64,000 nucleotides of DNA from an uncultured Clostridia bacterium. GTDB lineage: Bacteria; Bacillota; Clostridia; Christensenellales; Pumilibacteraceae. The notes beneath the pieces were generated by a model, which saw nothing but the letters and a program-made list of their open reading frames with translations, made no database searches and was not told the DNA's origin. Both the position numbers and the translations under genes were made by a program. Position 1 is the first letter of the stretch, and the number at the start of each line of letters is the position of its first letter. Location of the stretch: the NCBI GenBank assembly GCA_947178255.1, contig CAMWXP010000004.1, forward strand, positions 1 to 64,000, written 5' to 3'. Of the stretch, positions 21,301 to 28,451 are shown one piece after another.

Positions 21301-24300
21301 TCCAACGTGCCTTCGCCGTCGGGCGTGCGGCTTTCGTCGGCGTTCTTGGAAAGCGCAACGTAGATAGAATTGGCATTGTCATACTGTTTAAGGCGCAACT
21401 CCCACACCGCGTCAACAAAAGCGCTGTTAATCGTATTTACTATATAGTTGTCGCCGTCAACGCCGATTTCTATAACGTCGTTAGAGTCGCCGTATTGAGT
21501 AAAGCCATATCCGCTTGCGTGATACCATGTATTGCCGTCTTCGCCGTACGTCACTACAAGGAACTTGGTGCCAACTTGCAGGCTTACTCTGTCTATCTGC
21601 CACTCTTTGCCACCGTCGCCGTTAAGCTCGACGGGAGTGTACATATCCGACCATTTGTCGTTTTCGATATCGGTAAGAACGTGCAAGAACGTGCCGATAA
21701 GCTTATTCTTGACAAGAATAGTTACGGTGGTTTCCATGCCGCTCGCGGTTACCGCAATCGTCTTTTCACCCGCCGTCGTCATGTCGACAGCGCCGATTTC
21801 GAACTCGGAGATTTCCTCGGTTGTGTTGTCCGAATAATTGCCCGTTACGACAATGTCCGTCTTGTCGAACGTATCGTTGACCTTGTACTGCTTGCTGGCG
21901 TTTTTGAGCGTAGCGGTAATGCTCGTAAGCGTGCGTACGGGCTGCGCCGCGTTTACCGTGATGGTAACGGTCTCTTCTTCTTCGCCGTACGTGACGGTTA
22001 TCGTCTTTTCGCCCGCCGTCGTCATGTCGGGAGCGGTGAAAGTAAAGTCGTCAACCGTTTCGGTCGTGTCGTCCGAATAATGCGCGGTTACTATAATATC
22101 CGTCTTGTTAAACGCGTCGCCTACCATGTAGGTCTTGGTCGCGTCGGCGAGCTCGGCGGTAATGCCGGTAAGCGTGCGTTCGGGCTGCTCTTCAGTCCAG
22201 CCTGCATAAAGAGTTATGTCGTCCGTCACCTTGTCGGTGTCGAAGTTCCACGCATCGGTGCAAGCGGCGTCCTTAAACCAACCGTCGAAGGTATAGCCCT
22301 CTTTGGTGAGGTCTTCGGGCGCGGTAAGCTTTTGGTTATATTCGGACGTTACGGTAAGCGCCGACAATTCGGTTTCGCCGTCCATAAACATTACGTTAAT
22401 CATCGATACTTCGATGTCGAACGTAGCCGTAAGTGTGCCGCACGTTACCGTAACGGTTACTGTGCCTGTTGTGTCGGTAGTGTTGCCGCTGAGCGTGTAA
22501 TCTGTAATCGTCTTGGTCAAGCCTTCGGTATCGGTGGCCGTTACAACCAAGCCCTCGGCGTCGAAGTCCTCGCCCTTGAAGTAATTCGTTTTGGTGGGTT
22601 CGGTCTTGACCGCAATGGACGCGATTTCCGCGGGCACGTAAGCCTTGATAGTCAGCTTGCCGCCTACCGAATCGTAAACGATATCGTACAGCCCGTCGGT
22701 GAGCGCCGCGAGTGTAATGTTGCGGTCGCTGTTAAGATTGAGCTGGGTGCCGACTGCAACAAAGTTGCCGCCCTTCCAATTGCCGTTATCCACAATCTTG
22801 AACGCGTCGTTCTTTTTGAGGTACACGCCGCGGAAGGTGTAAACGCCGTTATTGTTAAGTACGGTTACAGCAGTGCTTTCGGTAGACCAGTCTTTGTGAT
22901 ACAAGAAGCCGCCGGTAAAGTTACCAGCAATGAATATCTTGTCGTCAGGTCTTGTGCCGAACGTCAACGTGCCCTCGCCGTCCGTCGCGCGGCTTTCGTC
23001 CGCGTTCTTGGAAAGCTCGATGCTTATAGAGTTGGCGTACCCTTCCTTTTTGATATACAGCTTCCACACCGCGTCTGCGTAGGCGGGGTTGATAGCTGTT
23101 ACTATATAGTTATCGCCGTCGACGCCTATGGTGATGATATCGTCACAGCCGCCGTATTGAGTAAAGCCGTCCGCACTTGCGTGATACCAATCGCCGCCCT
23201 TGTATGCGAGGAATTTGACGCCCACAGCCAGGTGCACGCCGTCTACTATTACCTCGCCGTTGTTTTCGGGATTGATTGCGGCGTCCACATCCTCCCACGT
23301 TTCGGGATCGGTTTGGGTGAGTATATGCAGGTAATAACCTACGCTCTCGTCCTCCGTCCACTTGGCGTAAATGGTGGTGGTGCTCGTAATCTTATCGGAA
23401 TCGAAGTTCCACGCTACGGTGTAATTTTCGTCCTTGAACCAGCCGTCGAATATATAGCCGTACCTTGTGGGATCGGCGGGTTGGGTAACAGTGCCGTTGT
23501 AATCGACTTCCTGCGCCTCGACCGCGCTGCCGCCCTTGCTGTCGAACGTGACGGTATAGCTGGATTGCGGTTCGTTTACCGTTACGGTAAACGTTTTGGT
23601 CTTGCCTTGGTAGGTGACCGTTACCGTTTGCGTACCAGTCTGCGCCTTGTTGTAGCCGGTTATCGAGCAAGCGGAAAGCGCAACGTCCGATTTGTAGCCG
23701 TTGGTGTATACCGCTTTTACGGTCAAGCCCGCGGTATCGAGATTGTCGCCTACCGTGTATTCCGTTCTTGCGGGCGGGGTGATTTCGATACCGCTAAGAG
23801 TAATCGCCGCGTACGCTTTGATAGTAAGCTTATTATTTACGGAATCGTAAACAAGATCGTATTTGCCGGTAGTCAGCGCGAAAAGCATAATGTTGTCGCC
23901 ATCGCCGATATCGAACTGCGTGCCTACCGCGGTAAAGTTGCCGCCCAGCCAAGAACCGTTATTTACAATCTTGAACCTGTCGCCCTGTTTGAGGTACACG
24001 CCGCGGAATACGTAAATTCCGTCGCTGCTGAGTACCGTCATTTTGGTGCTTTCGGTAGACCAGTCTACGTGGTACTTAAAGTCGTCGGTAAAGTTACCGG
24101 CAATATAAATCTTGTCGCCTACGCCGTCGCCGAACGTCAATTTGCCGTTGCCGTCGGGAGTGCGGTTTTCGACGCCGTTTTGCGGAAGCTCCAAATAGAC
24201 GTAAGTGCCGTCCAGCTTAATGGTCATCGTCCACGACACGTTTAAGTACGCGCTGTCGATCCGCGTCACTTCATAATTGTCGCCGTTGCCGACGATAGTA

Positions 24301-27300
24301 ATAATATTATCGTAGTTGTGAGCGAAGTATTCACTGCTGGAATGATACCAATCGGTACCGTCTTGCTTGTAGTCTACGACAAGGAATTTAGTACCTACTT
24401 GCAGCTTGACTCCGGTAACCTTCCACTCGGCGCCGTAGTCACCGTCCTGCCAAACGGCGGTGTACTTCTCCTCCCACTTATCGGCGGCGATATCTGTAAG
24501 AATGTACAGATACGAGCCCGTTTTGGTATTCCTTACGTCAATCTTTACCCAGCCTTCCAAGCCGCTGTAACTGACGGAGAACCACTTTTCGCCCGGCGTG
24601 GACATGTCGGGAGCATTAATCGTATACCCCGAAATGAGCGCCCTTACGCCGTCCGAGTTTACAGTTCTGACGTACAAGTCGTTCTTGACAACGGTATCGC
24701 CAACTTTAAAAATCTTATCGGGATTTCTAAGCTCGACTTCAAGACCCGTTAAAGTAGCTTCCGTATACTTCTTTATACGAAGCGTGCTGTCGTAGGTATT
24801 GTAAACGATGTCGTACCAACCGTTGTTTATAGACGTGAGCGCTATATCCTCAGAATAATCGCCGTGGATCCAGAACTCTTGATCGAGCGCTTCAAAGTTG
24901 CCGCTCAGCCAGTTGCCGTTGTTGACAATCTTGAACGCGTCGTTCTTTTTAAGGTAAACATGGCGGAAGGTGTAAGTGCCCCAGCTTTCGAGCACGGTTA
25001 CCGCCTTACTTTCGGTAGACCAGCTTTGATGATACTTAAAGCCGTCGGTAAACGTACCGGCAATAAATATCTTGTCGTTCGGTCTGTCCTCGCTGAACGC
25101 CCAATTAACAGTGCCGTTGACTGCGGGACTGCGTTTTTCGTTGGCGTTGCGGGGAACAAGGCTTATGCCCCAGCCGCTCTTTTTGATGTAAAGCGTCCAC
25201 GTCAGTTTATCGTAGCCGCTTGCCATCTTTGTTACTTTAAAGTTTCCGTCGTTGTAGACAACGGTAATAACGTCGTTGGCGTTCCATTGCGTAAAGCCGT
25301 CTTGAGCGTTGTACCAATTATCCCAGCCGTCGCCATGCTCTACAACAAGGAATTCCGTACCCACTTGCAGCTTGACGTCCGCAACTTTCCACTCGCTGTC
25401 ATCGCTATCCTCGTTGTGTCCTACCGGATTGTACTTATCTTCCCAAGGGCTGTTGTCGTTAGCGCGAACACGCATAAACTTGCCCTGTTGTACGTTATAC
25501 GTCCAGCTTGCGACAAGGGTAATATCGCCCGTGATGGGAGTATTAAAGTCGAACGGGCTGCCGTACAGCGTCCAGCCGTTAAATCCGTGCAAGTCTTTTA
25601 CGGGATTGGCGGGCTTTGTAGCCGGCTTGTTGTATTCCACCTGCTGAGTTTGATGTTCTTCCTCGCCGTTGTCCGCGTCGAACGTTACGGTGTATACAGC
25701 AATGTTCCACTTGGCGTACAATGTGACGTCATATGTGACCGTATCGACGTCGAAGTCCCAAGTATCGGTGCAGTCTACGTCCGTAAACCAACCGTCAAAG
25801 TTGTAGCCGGTGCGCGTAGGCGCGGGATTAAGCGCCGTGGCAACCGTGCCCTCTTGAACGTTGGCGGTTTTGGTTATAGGCGTTTCGTCGTAGTTGTAAT
25901 TGAACGTTACCGTAAACGTCTTGATAGCGGCTATACGCGCATAGAACGTTTTTTCGCCGGTCGAGCCGAGCTCGATACCCGTTACCTTGTGCGCGTTGTC
26001 GTAAACGGCGTTGCCGTCCTCATCCTCGCCCACCTCGTCGTACCAGCCGATAAAGGTGTAACCCTCTTTGATGTCGGTAGGATCGAGCAAGTCAACGACG
26101 TCCTCTATGGTGTACGTTACCTTTTCGGGCGCGGTGGCGTAGGGATTGCCGTCCTCGTCGTTTTCTATAACGTAGTTGATGTCATACTCGATAGCCGTCC
26201 ATTTGGCGGTGAGCGTAAAGTATTCGGTCACCTCGGAGTCAAAGTCGTACGCTTGGTCTTCGTCGTCCTTGAACCAGCCGTCAAAGGTGTAGCCGACGCG
26301 CTCGAAATCGCCGTCGGGCTGCGTGATTTTTGCGTATTTATCCACGGTTTGCGCGGCAGGGTTTTCTATGCCGACAACGCCCGTGACAAAGCTTACCGTG
26401 CGTTCTGCCTGCGTAACGGTAACGATAAAGCTGTCTTCAAAATTCTTATACGAAATAGTTACGGTTTGATCGCCTTTTTCGGAGCTGTCAAAGCCCGATA
26501 CGTCAAAGTCGCCCTCTGTCAAATATTCGGTGTGGATAATGGTTTGGTCGTTGGCGTAATCGGCCGTTACGACTATGCCCGTCAAATCCAGTCTGTCGCC
26601 AACGTCGTAGTCGGTTTTGTCGGGGTATGTTATGATTTGAACTCTTTCGAGATACGCTACCGTAACGGCAAACGTTTTGAATTTGCCGCCGTAGGTGACG
26701 GTAACCGTTTGATCGCCGAGCACGTCCTTGTTGTAGCCCGTGACTTCGCAATCGGCAATTTCTAAGTTTTCCTCGCTTTCGTCGGTGTATACCGCGGTTA
26801 TGGCTAAGCCGGTCAGGTCAAGCTCCTCGCCTACCGTGTATATCCTTTTGGTAGGGGGCACAATGTTGATGTAGTCGAGCGCACGCGCGGCGGAAGCAAC
26901 GGTAAAATTAACCGCTTTGGTCTTGCCGCCGTAAGAAACGGTAATCGTCTTTTGCCCTGCGGTGGACATGTCGGGGTTGGGAGTGTATGTAAAATCGGTA
27001 ACCGCGCGCTCGGAGCCATCCGAATACTTGGCGGTAACCGTTATATCGCTCTTGTTGAACGTGTCGCCAACCTTGTACTGCTTGGTTACCGACGCGTCGA
27101 TTTCCGTAAGCGTGGGCGATACAATATTATTGTCCTGCCACTGCGCATACAGCTTTAAGTCTGCGACGACAAGCGTGGAAAAGTTGTACGAAACATTTCC
27201 GGCGGCATCGACCGTCCAGTCCGTGAACGTATAATTCGCCCGTGTGGGATTTGTCGGCTTTTTTGCCGCCGTATTTGCATCCACACTGTCCGTGCGGTAA

Positions 27301-27458
27301 ACCCCATTGTTGGGCGCACCGTCGTAGTTGTAATAGTACGTTACGGTGTACGTTTTTTCCTTATTGTCGGGCGCCTTAACTTCCGAACACGCCACGGCAA
27401 ATCCGGCTGTCAATGCCAAAACAAAGACAATAAACAATATCCCTATTCTTTTCCTCAT
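11622..27458 (-). CDS. Giant repeat-built surface lipoprotein (about 5280 residues)
   Basis: The ATG at 27458 is chosen because GGGGGT lies just upstream. A TTG at 27470 and an ATG at 27461 are in frame but badly spaced. The N-terminus is a signal peptide ending in the lipobox-like AVAC. The rest is modular. By eye I count 22 InlB/Listeria-Bacteroides-type repeats (Gly-Tyr-x-Phe-x-Gly-Trp core ending LYAKW), 15 Ig-like domains (VGDxFDxxGLxVTA ... VTVTYxGKTATFTVTV) and nine copies of a two-part cassette of about 245 residues that I do not recognise. The last 240 residues form a separate Trp- and Gly-rich domain. No LPXTG or C-terminal membrane segment is seen, so anchoring would be by lipid. 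The frame is open for 15.8 kb. Likely roles are adhesion or glycan binding; neither is shown by the sequence. Confidence 0.9.
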   Translation of the reverse strand: MRKRIGILFIVFVLALTAGFAVACSEVKAPDNKEKTYTVTYYYNYDGAPNNGVYRTDSVDANTAAKKPTNPTRANYTFTDWTVDAAGNVSYNFSTLVVADLKLYAQWQDNNIVSPTLTEIDASVTKQYKVGDTFNKSDITVTAKYSDGSERAVTDFTYTPNPDMSTAGQKTITVSYGGKTKAVNFTVASAARALDYINIVPPTKRIYTVGEELDLTGLAITAVYTDESEENLEIADCEVTGYNKDVLGDQTVTVTYGGKFKTFAVTVAYLERVQIITYPDKTDYDVGDRLDLTGIVVTADYANDQTIIHTEYLTEGDFDVSGFDSSEKGDQTVTISYKNFEDSFIVTVTQAERTVSFVTGVVGIENPAAQTVDKYAKITQPDGDFERVGYTFDGWFKDDEDQAYDFDSEVTEYFTLTAKWTAIEYDINYVIENDEDGNPYATAPEKVTYTIEDVVDLLDPTDIKEGYTFIGWYDEVGEDEDGNAVYDNAHKVTGIELGSTGEKTFYARIAAIKTFTVTFNYNYDETPITKTANVQEGTVATALNPAPTRTGYNFDGWFTDVDCTDTWDFDVDTVTYDVTLYAKWNIAVYTVTFDADNGEEEHQTQQVEYNKPATKPANPVKDLHGFNGWTLYGSPFDFNTPITGDITLVASWTYNVQQGKFMRVRANDNSPWEDKYNPVGHNEDSDDSEWKVADVKLQVGTEFLVVEHGDGWDNWYNAQDGFTQWNANDVITVVYNDGNFKVTKMASGYDKLTWTLYIKKSGWGISLVPRNANEKRSPAVNGTVNWAFSEDRPNDKIFIAGTFTDGFKYHQSWSTESKAVTVLESWGTYTFRHVYLKKNDAFKIVNNGNWLSGNFEALDQEFWIHGDYSEDIALTSINNGWYDIVYNTYDSTLRIKKYTEATLTGLEVELRNPDKIFKVGDTVVKNDLYVRTVNSDGVRALISGYTINAPDMSTPGEKWFSVSYSGLEGWVKIDVRNTKTGSYLYILTDIAADKWEEKYTAVWQDGDYGAEWKVTGVKLQVGTKFLVVDYKQDGTDWYHSSSEYFAHNYDNIITIVGNGDNYEVTRIDSAYLNVSWTMTIKLDGTYVYLELPQNGVENRTPDGNGKLTFGDGVGDKIYIAGNFTDDFKYHVDWSTESTKMTVLSSDGIYVFRGVYLKQGDRFKIVNNGSWLGGNFTAVGTQFDIGDGDNIMLFALTTGKYDLVYDSVNNKLTIKAYAAITLSGIEITPPARTEYTVGDNLDTAGLTVKAVYTNGYKSDVALSACSITGYNKAQTGTQTVTVTYQGKTKTFTVTVNEPQSSYTVTFDSKGGSAVEAQEVDYNGTVTQPADPTRYGYIFDGWFKDENYTVAWNFDSDKITSTTTIYAKWTEDESVGYYLHILTQTDPETWEDVDAAINPENNGEVIVDGVHLAVGVKFLAYKGGDWYHASADGFTQYGGCDDIITIGVDGDNYIVTAINPAYADAVWKLYIKKEGYANSISIELSKNADESRATDGEGTLTFGTRPDDKIFIAGNFTGGFLYHKDWSTESTAVTVLNNNGVYTFRGVYLKKNDAFKIVDNGNWKGGNFVAVGTQLNLNSDRNITLAALTDGLYDIVYDSVGGKLTIKAYVPAEIASIAVKTEPTKTNYFKGEDFDAEGLVVTATDTEGLTKTITDYTLSGNTTDTTGTVTVTVTCGTLTATFDIEVSMINVMFMDGETELSALTVTSEYNQKLTAPEDLTKEGYTFDGWFKDAACTDAWNFDTDKVTDDITLYAGWTEEQPERTLTGITAELADATKTYMVGDAFNKTDIIVTAHYSDDTTETVDDFTFTAPDMTTAGEKTITVTYGEEEETVTITVNAAQPVRTLTSITATLKNASKQYKVNDTFDKTDIVVTGNYSDNTTEEISEFEIGAVDMTTAGEKTIAVTASGMETTVTILVKNKLIGTFLHVLTDIENDKWSDMYTPVELNGDGGKEWQIDRVSLQVGTKFLVVTYGEDGNTWYHASGYGFTQYGDSNDVIEIGVDGDNYIVNTINSAFVDAVWELRLKQYDNANSIYVALSKNADESRTPDGEGTLEFTARPTDKIFIAGNFTGGFMYNQAWSTESTAIKVLEKDGVYTFRGVYLKKNDAFKIVNGTTWLGGDFSAVGEEINLNGSRNITLITLTTGKYDVVYDSVNAKLTVVAYAPAATDSIEITTEPTKTAYDLGEAFDATGLVVTATDTDGESKVVTGYTLSGNSTAAAGTITVTVTYDDKTATFTVTVNPFTVTYNANGGTLTGDETATVSVVNGKLTAPTEPTKEGYTFGGWFADEELTDEWAFGDDGDPVTGNITLYAKWTEVGKTGTFLHVLTSVDPEKWEDLYTPVEFDGGYGMEWKVEGVKLQVGTQFLVVRYDDNTWYNANGTISQYGFNDVLTIEAEGGNYKVTSLNTAYADLAWTLRIKQDGSGVTVELPLNGTEYRAPNGVGTLEFGDNPSDKIFIVGNFTGGFNYNQAWSTENTDIVTDAAGVYTFHGVYLKQCDRFKIMNNGAWLGGNFTAVGTEFGIADGGSDVTLYALATGKYDIVYDSVNSTLTINAYVPTATLTSIAVTKQPTKTTYFKGEAFDATGLEVTATYSDDSTEVVENYTLSGNSTAATGTITVTVTYDGETATFTITVTQITVTFKDGDTVLDTADVDYNGKVTKPADPTKEGYKFDGWYADNACTDAWDFDTETVTADATIYAKWIKLYTVTFDTNGGSEVEAIENVEHGSTITAPTAPTKDGFTFAGWTLDGSAFDFDTPITDDITLVATWEGDVGTFLRYTVNGTDWIYGYKAEREGTENKLLIRGVKIYNNMEFVVVTKNAEGNSIWLNAGLSAPFKFSDDAITVSNVNGNFKITLADESYSGSGWTIYLYDLTDGVTVGEDGALDKNTYACGISLEARNGDENRGPDGTVGALTFDNVPDGAIYVAGTFTLWKGDKAWSTASDDITVLSKDGVYTFRGVQLKKNDAFKIVNNGWWGGNFTAVGAEIELSDDYAPDLVLASLTDDKYDIIYNSNANTLKIVAFAEATTASIAVTAQPTKTTYYKGEAFDATGLEITATDTLGFSEIVTGYALTNNNTDTAGTITVTVTYDGKTATFTIEVTQITVTFKDGDTVLSELTANVDYNGTISAPTAPTKEGYAFGGWTLDGSAYTFGTPITAPITLDATWNVNSYDLTYVYGNGTADSTSQVEYGTSITLTAPVKAGSTFGGWFDGTTTYNAGDIFVMPAKAVTLTAQWDVERYTLTYVYGNGTDNSSSTVAYGANVTLAAAPSKTGYTFGGWNDGTTTHNAGASYAMPANDVTLTAVWNVITYTINYSVGGGTNGANVGTYKITDADFTLVNATAPATYYFVEWQDKNGDAVTKLDSSLIALADNTNTITLTAVYDNKYTVTFDANGGVLDETTTAQKVAYGSTVTKPEDPTRNSYDFKGWYTTAACTTEWNFATDTVTGNVTIYAGWRQNPKDGTFLYGTMTGWDEDFAQYKAEEWDWGNEWKISGVTLTDGDEFVFTSYDEEGNNSGWINPAYNFAQNSHTDIFTVSNENSNFKITFKAGKEAYAKAVWTIFVKKDGSGISFAISGGADTNRKPDGTTAAAFTETGAADVYIVGNFTNGFKQNDDWSSNSTVIDTAKSGNKYYFANVKLMRNDALKIKMGDAWLGLNGDDKLTVTADFAYESSSDGNIVVMAEGGFYDVVFDSANKTLSITAHKQIALSVKDGAQIFVGTTPDESKFNVMVDGAAAADFTVIAQPAVAGSNTVTVICGNTVAKATYTTNAVEAISGIAVKTNPTDAVYDLGDTFSPTGLVLTVSYNTGKTVDVAYDNNMTFTSAALNASKVFITAGNTVAITVTYSGKTATFNVKVNPFTVTFESNGGSSVTTITCNSYNSVITEPAEPTRNGYEFEGWYKEAALTKAWDFATDKVTGNITLYAKWNNVSGYSLHILTNIANDTWTDMNADSHNEGTEIKVTGVRLAEGTKFIPFKGDDWYHPNSTIEQYTFTTMVTIVSNGDSYEVTKVDENYANVLWTLYIKQDGTGISLEAPANAYENRNTQGTGKLTYSATGPNNTIYIAGTFTDGFKYHKDWSLESTAISILDERETASRVTFRGVYLKKNDAFKIVYNGVWYGGDMGNPTNGISTKPDAEGASAPNMILVSIEDGFYNIVFSTGSTHWCRLEEYVPVTIASVTVTPPTKKTYLVGEAFSSAGMVVTITDTDGNTHNEEYEIIGADTSTAGTKTVTVKYTGNLGGDEANKKATFTITVNKITVTYDSKGGSTVAANTTATYNSTITAPTAPTKGGYTFAGWYKESACQNLWDFATDKVTGNITLYAKWLREVTPGTYLHILTDFTAEVEDDKWSDLYSPVSHNNDTEWKVDGVKLQQGTKFLVVTYVANGEHTWYGANLPEGEDQIKQWTYNGVISIVKEGGDFKVDSINVGYVDVAWTLYIKKDGTAISLDVPVNPTTNRNPSNTGALTYGEAAPAQAIYIAGNFTDDFKYHKDWSNASTAITVKDEPSQSRVTFRGVYLKKNDTFKIVDKGAWYGGDLDLTGAGFRLSTDSRNLVAVMLDDGFYDIVYNYGNHFIRIEPYAPPTIASVTVTAPTKTTYFVGETFSTAGMVVTITDTDGKTHNTEYTMTDTSAITASAGTKTVTITYNGSLGGDAANKKATFTVTVSNITVTYDSQGGSAVSKNTTVTYNSTITKPADPTRAGYTFGGWYKEAACTNAWTFGASGDKVTSNITLYAKWTIITYNITYVVSDTTLGAAPANSTYTVEQAVTLPNPTNIKSGYTFIGWYTTSGLTGSAVSSIAKGSTGDKTFYAKIAQVVTVNLVFNYNYTGAPTATTVKVVSGEAGSALSPAPTRDGYTFGGWYTTSACSTAYTFPAMTANTTVYAKWTPIAHTVTYYVDGSVSNTAGNPTSYTIESGTVTLKNPTKTGYTFDGWYTSATYTGTKVTSLTYSGLFAGTNTAKSVPLYGRFTIDKYTVTFNSQSGSAVAAINNVTYNTTITKPADPTRAGYKFGGWYKEAACTNEWVFGTNGTKVTGNTTLYAKWTAIVKPAGSVAVGDDTVYLVGKFGNSDVTEEYGFKMTEDSSTQHSITKKLEVGDMFAGWHKGWDMWVTAIENSDMGSKFKEVTVDGRTYLQVQAGAAGTYTLYCKHVNGGANQFWISGPEIQLDANSAAFKFKDTTIVIKLGYLPSWGTPGSAFAYFEGTAWDSRHALDGKTTYYDYADKNLNEVSIMVGFMEGTSGKNTVAISGTAFTAGKVNIVTSLNDAGTDVKWTADWNLDYVITTAEIN
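12350..13480 (-). repeat. Five consecutive InlB-type repeats near the C-terminus
   Basis: Five Gly-Tyr-x-Phe-x-Gly-Trp repeats of 70-85 residues follow one another with no Ig-like domain or cassette between them. Two of them (about 13000-13250 and 12560-12820) are longer variants. The same kind of run is found in the N-terminal region, so the two ends of the protein are alike and the cassettes fill the centre. Confidence 0.75.
13735..25490 (-). repeat. Nine copies of an unrecognised two-part cassette
   Basis: Approximate extents from N- to C-terminal order: 24750-25490, 23805-24520, 22630-23350, 20965-21705, 19790-20510, 18385-19150, 16350-17095, 14950-15690 and 13735-14490. Part A opens GTFLHVLT-like, then has VxLQVGTKFLVV and a conserved Trp-Tyr pair. 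Part B opens DKIFIAGNFT, then WSTES, YTFRGVYLKKNDAFKIV, NGxWxGGNF and GKYDIVYDS. The alternating strands and conserved tryptophans recall starch-binding (SusE/F- or CBM-like) modules, but this is inference. Copies are separated by one or more Ig-like and InlB-type repeats. Confidence 0.75.
17290..18180 (-). repeat. Central run of InlB-type repeats
   Basis: Five repeats in a row separate cassettes six and seven. Two neighbouring copies begin with near-identical YVYGNGT segments and end in MPAxxVTLTAxW, so they look like a recent tandem duplication. This is the largest gap between cassettes. Confidence 0.7.
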
Positions 27459-27508
27459 CATTACCCCCAACTATATGTGTCAATGCACACTTTTAGTTGA
27501 TACATTAT

Positions 27509-27537
27509 ATGATACTACTTTTGCCATAGTTTGTCAA
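27509..27537 (-). promoter_or_regulatory. Promoter of the giant lipoprotein gene
   Basis: Minus-strand -35 TTGACA (27532-27537), 17-base spacer and -10 TATCAT (27509-27514). The leader is about 44 bases and ends in GGGGGT. It contains a second TTGACA-like sequence near 27480-27490 with no matching -10. Confidence 0.85.
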
Positions 27538-27607
27538 TAGCATATAATAACTTTTTTTCTTTACGAAATGCCCGATTTTGATACCCGTATGTAAGTTTTG
27601 CACGCGG

Positions 27608-27636
27608 TTGACAGCGTTTACACACCGTGTTATAAT
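27608..27636 (+). promoter_or_regulatory. Consensus promoter of the PHP gene, predicted leaderless
   Basis: TTGACA (27608-27613) and TATAAT (27631-27636) are both perfect consensus with a 17-base spacer. The ATG follows exactly six bases after the -10, so +1 should be the A of the start codon. There is no Shine-Dalgarno site. Confidence 0.9.
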
Positions 27637-27642
27637 GTGTAT

Positions 27643-28386
27643 ATGAAGCTTATTTCCAACAAAACCGACCTGACAAATATAGACAGCCATATCCACAGTA
27701 CGTTCTCCCCCGACGCACGCGGAGCAGGCGCGGACGAACCCCGAAAAATAGCGGACACCGTGCGGGCAAAGGGTTTGCGCGGGTTTATAGTAACCGACCA
27801 TGTGGACGTAGGTTACTGGAACGGGTATATAATAGACTTCGACAAGTACTTTGGCGCGTGGCAACGTGTGCGCGACGATAATCCCGACCTTACTATATAT
27901 ATAGGATTAGAAGTCGGTTTCGATATAAGATACGCAAGCGAAACGGCAAAGCTTGTAAAAAGCTTACCGCTCGAATACGTGATTAACAGCGTGCATAATT
28001 GGGATCATCCCGTACCCGCGCCACCGGGCGTGCCGCCATACCTTACGTACCTGCAAGCGATTAGGCAATCACTCGACGCCGACTACGAGTTTAACACTAT
28101 CGGGCATATCGGGTTTTTGGAAAGGTATATACACACACCCATGCTGTACGATGAGTATAAAGATATTTTGGACGATATAATAAAGACCGCCGTGGCGCGC
28201 GGGTTACGGATAGAGGAAAACACCAATGCCGCACTGCCGCCCCACCAACCGCGCGAGGACTTTTTGCGCGCGTACAAAGCGGCGGGCGGAGTAAAGCCGG
28301 TGCTCGGCTCGGACGCGCACACCTCGGACAAAATCGGTCAGCACTTCACCGAGGCCGCCGAGTTTTTGAACAAAATATTCGGATAA
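27643..28386 (+). CDS. PHP-family histidinol-phosphatase (HisJ/HisK type)
   Basis: Predicted metal-dependent phosphoesterase of the PHP family, most like histidinol-phosphate phosphatase. Metal-binding motifs are in order: DSHIHSTFSPD near the N-terminus, TDHVD, the SVHNWDHP segment and GSDAHTSDKIGQHF at the C-terminus. Length is 247 residues. The ATG at 27643 is preferred over an in-frame upstream start because the promoter -10 lies between them. No other his gene is nearby, so another phosphoester substrate is possible. It is one of the few plus-strand genes and is followed by its own terminator. Confidence 0.85.
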   Translation: MKLISNKTDLTNIDSHIHSTFSPDARGAGADEPRKIADTVRAKGLRGFIVTDHVDVGYWNGYIIDFDKYFGAWQRVRDDNPDLTIYIGLEVGFDIRYASETAKLVKSLPLEYVINSVHNWDHPVPAPPGVPPYLTYLQAIRQSLDADYEFNTIGHIGFLERYIHTPMLYDEYKDILDDIIKTAVARGLRIEENTNAALPPHQPREDFLRAYKAAGGVKPVLGSDAHTSDKIGQHFTEAAEFLNKIFG

Positions 28387-28401
28387 AATTATGGACACTA
28401 C

Positions 28402-28434
28402 AAAAAACGCACATTTAAAAGGTGCGTTTTTTTG
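28402..28434. terminator. Bidirectional terminator between the PHP and alcohol dehydrogenase genes
   Basis: AAAAAACGCAC pairs with GTGCGTTTTTT across a short loop. T-runs on both strands serve the convergent genes ending at 28386 and 28452. Confidence 0.9.
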
Positions 28435-28451
28435 TTTGAATGTTTTAATTA

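Noticed and set aside
21231-24245. A 1004-codon open frame on the plus strand inside the giant gene
   Set aside because: It is antisense to the repeat-rich gene and lacks a ribosome site, promoter and recognisable domains. Several similar long plus-strand frames (15252-16982, 24864-26765) occur there for the same reason: few antisense stops in this codon use.
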